From contig NW_006917095.1 of the NCBI RefSeq assembly GCF_000516985.1, positions 686,157 through 750,156 of the forward strand: a stretch of 64,000 nucleotides of DNA. Reading direction: 5' to 3'. Shown in pieces: positions 57,087-64,000 of this stretch. Below the pieces are notes generated by a model that did no database searches, was not told the DNA's origin, and saw only the letters and a program-made list of their open reading frames with translations. Source of the stretch: Pestalotiopsis fici W106-1 (taxonomy: Eukaryota > Ascomycota > Sordariomycetes > Amphisphaeriales > Sporocadaceae). Every line of letters starts with the position of its first letter. Within the stretch, counting starts at the first letter, position 1. The position numbers and the translations under genes were made by a program.

Positions 57087-60000
57087 TCAGGATAGACAAA
57101 TGACATCGCGGTCATCTTCTACTGGAACTCCGAAAAGGGCGTCAGTAGTGGACAAAACTTTGCGGACCTCGACCCGAGCAGCTCTGGAGGCATCAGCCAG
57201 GTTGCTACCAATGACACCCGACTCGAAATCGTATAAAATGCCACTGATGGACTGAGTGATACGAGCAGAAAGTTCCGACTCGAGCTCATCGCAAATTGCG
57301 TCCAGCTTGCCACGGGCACCGCTGGTTGCTTCTGAAAACATCGAGGAACGACTTTTCTTGACGGAACGCAACGTCGTGTCTTTCATACGAGAGTACATTC
57401 CGGCGCCTAGTCACTGATTAATTCATCTTGTATGTGTAATTTTGTGTGGTGGACTTTACCTCTTTCTCTTGTGCAACGTTCATAGATCCGAGTCATGTTT
57501 CTTGTTACAGCAGGTGTGAACTCTCTGTTGGCTTCCCGCTGCAGCCTGGTTACCTTCGACTGGAACGTCTTGAAGATATCCTCGTATCTTACATGCTCCA
57601 TCAGAGAAGCCTGGAGAACTTTATGGTCCTTCTTTGGGATACGACCCTTGACGTTGCTGTGAAACTTCTCGCGGACGCTCTGAGACATGGCGGGAAACTT
57701 GGCTATAGCATCGGGAATTCGAGCACTGAACACGACCTCCCATGAATTTGCCAATAACTTCTTGATCGGCGCTGCAAGATCTTCGTTGAGGTCGACATGG
57801 CCTACTGACCTTGTGGTGTGCACGCCACTGCAACGTGTTAGTAAAGAACATCCGAAGCACCGAAATGGGGAGACTTGCTTGCGAATACAAATGGCCTGGT
57901 ATGTGTTCCATGCGTAACCACCATCAATCCGCGGGCCAAACCATTTCTGCGCCGTCTTTAAGGCCGCTTTGGCGGCCGATGTGCTCGACCTATCGAATTT
58001 GTCGTACAGATATCGAGCCAATATGGCACGACACTCTGATGTGACCGTTTCGGCAGCGAAATCCAAATCCTGGACATTATTAATATTTTTCTGAAAAAGC
58101 ATTTACTGTGATGGAATAGATCGATGTGCATACCATTTCAAGTTGATCCAAGTCTTTCTTGAACATGACCTCAGTCAACTGGGCTCTGTTACCCTTTTTC
58201 TGAGCCCAGAGACTCAGAGTCAGAATAAATTGTCTGAAGTTCTTCATGTAACTTCGGGCAATATCCTCACGGGAAGACTCGGTGAGCTTCTTTGCGAGCA
58301 TTCGCAATTGAGGCATCCCAGTACTTTCTAGTGTAGAAAATCCTTTTACCTTCTCATCCCTTTTGAATCGTCCTCTCAACTTTTGGTAGGCTTTTGAAGA
58401 GACACAGAAGACCGGAAAGGATGAGGCGATTGCTTTATAGTCTCTGACGTTGTGTTCAGGGTTGAATGATTCCTCACTTTCGCGTACGGCGAGCTCTTGG
58501 TCCGATCTAAACAACTGTTAGTCTCGATCGTAAATTTGGATTCTGGAAGATAACTACTCCTTGATGCCTCGAGCAAAATCTTGCTGAATGGCGTTCTTGG
58601 AAAATTTGTTTCGGCTCTGAATACACAGAGATTTGAGGTCAATCTCAGCCGCCGACTTTGCCCTGGCATCTCTTCTGTGTTCATCAAAAGCTTTATCCCA
58701 CTGAGTATGCAGATAATCCTGCTTTTCGTGGATCTTTGTTTTCTCGCGTTGCAATCTATTGACCTCATTCCAAATGCGCGCTGGTGTGAGAGACTCCACG
58801 GGACTCTCCTCCCTGATTGTTGGCTTCTCCTCAATCTCTTCCTTGATAGGGTCGTTGTCGCCATCGCTGATGTCGCTGTCAGATATGGATATTGAATCGA
58901 GGTCGATACGGCGCTTCTTGAGAGGTGTGGTATTTTGGACTGAAGTTTTTCTCTTGCATGGTGCACCGGTGTATGGCTGAGCCATGTTACCCTTATCAAG
59001 ACCAGCGAGCTGTTCACTCCAGTGATCGATCTGCTGTTGAATCTGTTCTATAAAGAGCTCGACTTGACGAAGATCATCTTTGATACCTTGGCATTCTTCT
59101 CTGCTTTTATCAAAGTCGGCCTCAATACGTTGCAGATACTGCAGGCGAGTTGACATGTCTTCCTGGCCTCTGAAAGATTTGGCAGCCTCCACGACTGAGA
59201 TCTCATCCGTCTTGGAGCAAATGAATGTGACGCGGTCGAGTTTGCAATCGAGTTTCAGTTGTAGCTTGAATGTTTGGCCCAAGAGCTTTTGAGCTGTCTT
59301 GTCGTCGACTGCTCGTGTGATCGGTGCGACGATCCATATGTATTTGCAGTTTTCAATGTACTTCTCAGCCATAGCTGCACGAGCGGCATTGGAATCTTGC
59401 ACACCAGGCTGCAGGTATTGCGTTAGTTATGGTATCTAGAGAGAAATGAGGGAAACACGATGTACTTACCAAGTCGACAATGACAGCTCCTGTCGAGAGA
59501 ACATCTGCCTTAACAAAGATGCGAACAACCTTGATTAAAGGCCAGTATTGAAGTTGCTTCCTTCCGCCAGCTCTTTTTCTCTGGCCCTCTTGTGCATCGC
59601 TGTCAATGTACTTTTGCATCTCCTCGAAAAAGGACGCGGAGTCTGAGTCGGTGATGATGTGCTTCGCTCCAAGTACAGCTTGTACATATGGCGTACTGGC
59701 AAGAGTGTCGATGTTCGTATCTGCAAAGCTTTCCTTTGTCAACTCTGGATATACAGCATTGATTTTAGCCCAGGACACTCCTGCTTCTGTCTCTGCGTTC
59801 AAAGATTCTCTAACGACCTCGCCGGCCCCATTGAGAAGATCATGAGAGAGCTGTGAGAGCTCGTTTCTCCAGTCGTCGGGAGAGATGAACTCGACTTCAG
59901 CTCGATAGCGCTCATCGGGATCATTCGAGGCGTTGTATGACAACTCGGTAATGACGGACGTGCAGGCACGCATGCAATTTGTCGGCACGATCATCTCCTC

Positions 60001-60438
60001 ATCCAATAGAGCATTGACAATGGAGCTTTTGCCAGAACCGGTGTCACCAAGCATACCTATCACGGTCTTTGTCGGCTTGTTTTGTGATCTCAGTCTCTCG
60101 ATGGTAGTCAGGAATCGGGCCGCATCCTTGGCGTCTGGCTGCTTCTGCAGTGCCTTTTCAATATCGTCGATGACTGAAGTCGCTGTCTTGGCACGAGCCT
60201 CAAGCTTGTAGGTCGATATCTCTTGGACACACTGGTCAAGGAACTGAAAATGTATGTTCTCGGCAGGTGACTCTGGTGATTCGATAGCTCCTTCAATCTC
60301 GCGTGATTCATGTTCGATAGGTTGAAGCCCTGCCTCATCCTGATCGAACGAACTGGCGATCCGGCGCAGTCTCCTGAAATTTGCTCTGTGCGAGCCCGGC
60401 TGCAAACCGGACTTTACGGTAGAGTTTGCAGTACCCAT
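57087..60438 (-). CDS. Large SLIP-GC/dynamin-like GTPase, copy B, with myristoylation-like start
   Basis: Paralogue of copy A, inverted and about 28.6 kb away. Exons 60438-59470, 59408-58558, 58506-58134, 58090-57879, 57827-57460, 57406-57087 give about 1030 residues. The frame is open to 60645 but the start MGTANSTVKSG at 60438 is preferred: it has Gly2 and Ser6, an N-myristoylation consensus. G1 GDTGSGKSS at about 131-139, G2 Thr in MRACTSVITEL, G3 DLPG at about 322-325, G4 SKTD. A basic motif (PLKKRRIDLD) looks like a nuclear localisation signal and is followed by ISISDSDISD, an SIM-like hydrophobic/acidic stretch. Intron 4 starts with GC (GCAAGT), which restores exactly the phase-2 junction seen in copy A (N/D-G). 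One extra intron (58133-58091) is absent from copy A. The tail lacks the octad repeats and ends VICLS. Function unknown. Confidence 0.83.
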
Positions 60439-62087
60439 GATCCCGACGAAGAAAGTTGCACTATGCGAACAACATTGGCTGGAATTGAAGAGAAGAATGG
60501 ATTGAATAAGAAAGAGAGGGGCTTGGAAGTTGACACAAGAACAAAATACAGTAGATGCTGCAGTCTTGCTGTAATTGTACGTCAAGTCAGAGTCGAGTTT
60601 GAGATACTTGAAATGTGATGAACCCCCAGAGATTTTAACCACCAAACGTTGATGGAAAAGAGTAGAGTTTTGGATGCAATTTGCACTTTTGTGGGATTGG
60701 AAAGAAAGAAAGACAATGGGCTTGACCAGTTTAAAATAATTGACAATAGATCAAATGAAAAATTGCTCTTGCCAAGTTGTTGCGTTCAGATGCAGAATGA
60801 AAATTTAGAATCTAATACACGCTCTTGCCATTCCATGTGAACACTTCAGCAGAGGACAATCAGTAACTGCATGTAGCTGAGTATGTAGCAAGTAGACCAT
60901 GGGGGTATGTACTGCAATGAATGATAGGGTCCTACCTGGAAAATATTCTTGACCAGCTTCAGTCTCTAGGTCGTTGTAGGATTTCCCTTGCGATTGTTGT
61001 GCCACAACATTATACGAAGCCAGCAATTCAAACATTGTTCGCCATTTCGATCCTCCTGTAGATATGCATTCTACTCAGTATCTCTTGGCTCTTTATTCAC
61101 AGCAAAAATCTATTGTTGAGCGAGAACAATCGGAGTCTGAACAACATGTTATCATATGGCTTCGCGTGATGTTCATCATTGGCGTTGGCCACGGGATAGA
61201 GACATGGCGAGCAGATGAGAAAATCCAGTATTCCAGATAATTTAAAATTCTAACTAAAAAGTTTTAAATACGGAGACTGCCTCATGCAAGTCAATCTGAA
61301 TCCTATTTCGCCACGGTTGTAGCGAAGAGTCCTGTGCTGACTGATTGCAACTTAAGTGTATACTCATCAAAGAGAGGCGATGATTGGTCTGGAATCTCAA
61401 GCCTGTGCCTTCCTACCATTTTAGCGTCTAGTCGCTGAAGTAACAGGGCGATAAAAAAATCAATGTCGATCGAACAAAAACCGGAGAAATATTCATCATT
61501 GATTTCCAAGAAAAGTGAAATGTGTTGCATTTTCTGACATTGGATTTAATCTCGATTCTAGCCATGGTATTTGCATCGATGTTGTAGCTCAGGAGTACAA
61601 AGATACTTTACCTAGCCTATCACCTAGGTTAGTAAATCAATGATGCCTGTCTGTGCGGCGACCGCCTCAGGTACCGAGTGGAGCCCCGTTGGTCGGCCGG
61701 AGCTCTCTAATAAACTCAGCATCTAAGCTCAGCTCAAGGGAGTCAGGGATAGCTCCAAAAGACAACTGTCAGCCTACTAAGTACTCACCCAGCCTGAAAC
61801 CTAATTGACAATTTCTCACCAAACCTCACCAAAAATTCTTTAAGACAGAAGCACACTGCGCCGAGCAGGAGGAGACCAATTGACTGACAAGCAAGCACGA
61901 AAACTACGGTGCAGCTAGTGTCCTTGTCCTACACGAGAGAGCTCCAACGACACAAGCGACGAGCGACCTGAAGCTACCGCGACGACATCCTGGGCTGAGC
62001 ACTTCGCCAGCAAAGTTGAAGCAGCTCGGCCAGAAATCAGCGAAAACTTAAAGATTGATACACAGCTACACGTATCTGGACATCAGG
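60439..62087. promoter_or_regulatory. Divergent intergenic region, GTPase B / CFIm25
   Basis: About 1.65 kb with promoters for both genes. The frame just above the GTPase B start stays open to 60645 but lacks a conserved pattern and is taken as leader. From 61,200 to 61,650 the DNA is AT-rich. Nothing else recognised. Confidence 0.5.
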
Positions 62088-62962
<875 letters not shown>

Positions 62963-63395
62963 GAAACGAATGCATACTCGTCACAAGAACGACATTGAAG
63001 AGAGAATATGCACAAACTCTGACAACAGCCGACATCAATATGCCACTGAGCTCGTAGTCCAAGTATCGGCGGCGTGTAGCTTAGAAAAGAGCTGAGGCAG
63101 GAGATGTAAGGAGGTTGATACCCAGCTTCGGAGCTGTAGGAAATTGTCGGATTGTACAAATCAAAGCGCTGACAAAGAGTGAAACTACATTTGTCAGAAT
63201 ATGCGGCCCGGAGAGACCAGGACCAAAAATTACAATACTAGGAGTTGCAGCTTCTTGATGCTTTTACGACAGACAACACGAAAATAAAGACATGACCGCA
63301 TCCAGTGAATGCTTTACTCCAAAGAGTAGCTGCAAGTCGTCATCGTCATTCTTATATTCTAATCTTGGTCAAAGTGTCGCGTTTGTCTTTGTGAT
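62963..63395. other. Convergent intergenic region, CFIm25 / YjbQ
   Basis: About 430 bp holding two 3' ends. Nothing else recognised. Confidence 0.5.
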
Positions 63396-63910
63396 TCATG
63401 CCTTCTGGCCTTGGATCGTCGCCACCACCCTCCTTGTGTGCCTTACCGCCCGAAACTCCAGATACCAGATGCCTTGCCATGTACCGGTAGCCTGTGATGT
63501 CACTCGTGAGCCAATTGCCTCTTTCGCATGTAGTCAATTACTCCAAAATGGCAACATGAACCTACCAGCTTTCCGTCTCTGATGGGGATTGTGACGCTTG
63601 CACCAATCAGTGCGCTCTTGATGTGTGCCGGCATGTCGTCGGGACCCTCGGCGCTGTGTCGGTAGAGCTCCTGGCCCTTGGGTCCGCTCTCGGGGGCGAT
63701 GCGGTCGAGGGCGTCTGACATGTCGGCGCGCACGTCATCATCCCAGTTCTCGTTTAGGCTGAGGGCGCACGAGGTGTGCTGGACAAAGAGGTTAAGCAAG
63801 CCGACCTTGTAGTCCCTAATCTCGGGAAGCGAATCGACGACGTGGTCGGTGACCAGGTAGGAGCCGCGCGACCGCGGGGGCAGGGTGAACTGCTTCTGAG
63901 ACCAAGACAT
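63396..63910 (-). CDS. YjbQ/UPF0047 family protein
   Basis: Small single-domain protein of the YjbQ family; bacterial members have reported thiamin-phosphate-synthase-like activity, but the eukaryotic role is not established. Exons 63910-63566 and 63491-63396 give about 146 residues. Motifs: VGLLNLFVQHTSCALSLNEN and DMPAHIKSALIGASVTIPIRDGKL, then ATGTWQGIWYLEFRAVRHTRRVVATIQG after the intron, closely following the family C-terminus (GTWQGI...EF...RRVVVTLQG). The 71-nt intron has donor GTAGGT and acceptor CACAG and is phase 0. The chosen ATG gives a normal-length family N-terminus, but the frame stays open through all 90 bases to the window edge (Pro/Ser-rich), so an upstream start, perhaps with a targeting sequence, cannot be excluded. 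Confidence 0.87.
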
Positions 63911-64000
63911 TTCGGCGGGCGACGACGACGATGGCGGGGTGGAAGGAGGAGCTGGAGTCGACGGTGGGAAGACGAGGGTCCAGGGTAGAAAGAGGAGGTA

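Overview
This is a filamentous ascomycete nuclear chromosome segment, most like a Sordariomycete (Hypocreales-like). The signs are short GT-AG introns with CTAAC/CTGAC-type branch sites, compact genes in moderately GC-rich exons, and typical fungal families (Snf5, a PKA catalytic subunit with a polyQ N-terminus, an ER L-type lectin, a FYVE protein, an ELO elongase, a MoaA/MoaC locus). I see no prokaryotic operons, CRISPR arrays, rRNA or convincing tRNA genes, and no clear transposon. The species cannot be fixed from the sequence alone.

Layout. 1-595: 5' part of a PA2G4/EBP1-like protein (minus, cut by the window edge). 2525-4915: SNF5. 5446-6430 and 6938-7995: a divergent pair, an HSDL2-like SDR and a kappa-class GST, both ending in Ala-Lys-Leu, a PTS1 peroxisomal signal. 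8778-9483: small glycine-zipper protein. 9828-10952 and 11366-12517: divergent NFKBIL1-like and NSRP1-like nuclear proteins. 12831-13132: TIM13. 14032-15125: ER/Golgi L-type lectin. 18564-20280: PKA catalytic subunit after a long leader. 21342-23603: CorA-like membrane protein. 24933-28463: large SLIP-GC/dynamin-like GTPase (copy A). 32087-33552: fatty-acid elongase. 35157-36211: FYVE-finger protein. 36212-45200: about 9 kb with no recognisable gene. 45201-47430: molybdenum cofactor locus (MoaA plus MoaC). 48667-50444: WRAP73/Wdr8. 52428-53823: two-RRM protein. 57087-60438: second SLIP-GC-like GTPase (copy B, inverted). 62088-62962: CFIm25. 63396-63910: YjbQ/UPF0047 protein.

Most genes are housekeeping genes that do not form a pathway with their neighbours. 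Three places stand out. The SDR/GSTK divergent pair looks like a shared-promoter peroxisomal module. The MoaA reading frame ends in Gly-Gly-stop exactly at a possible splice donor, and MoaC has its own ATG with a mitochondrial-type presequence, so the locus could make fused or separate proteins, as human MOCS1 does. The two GTPases share intron positions and phases, and each has odd terminal features: a 24-bp tandem repeat running exactly to the stop in A, and an N-myristoylation-like start plus a nuclear localisation motif in B. They are the best candidates for a poorly described system. Exon boundaries were inferred by hand from splice consensus and reading frame; no similarity search was possible.
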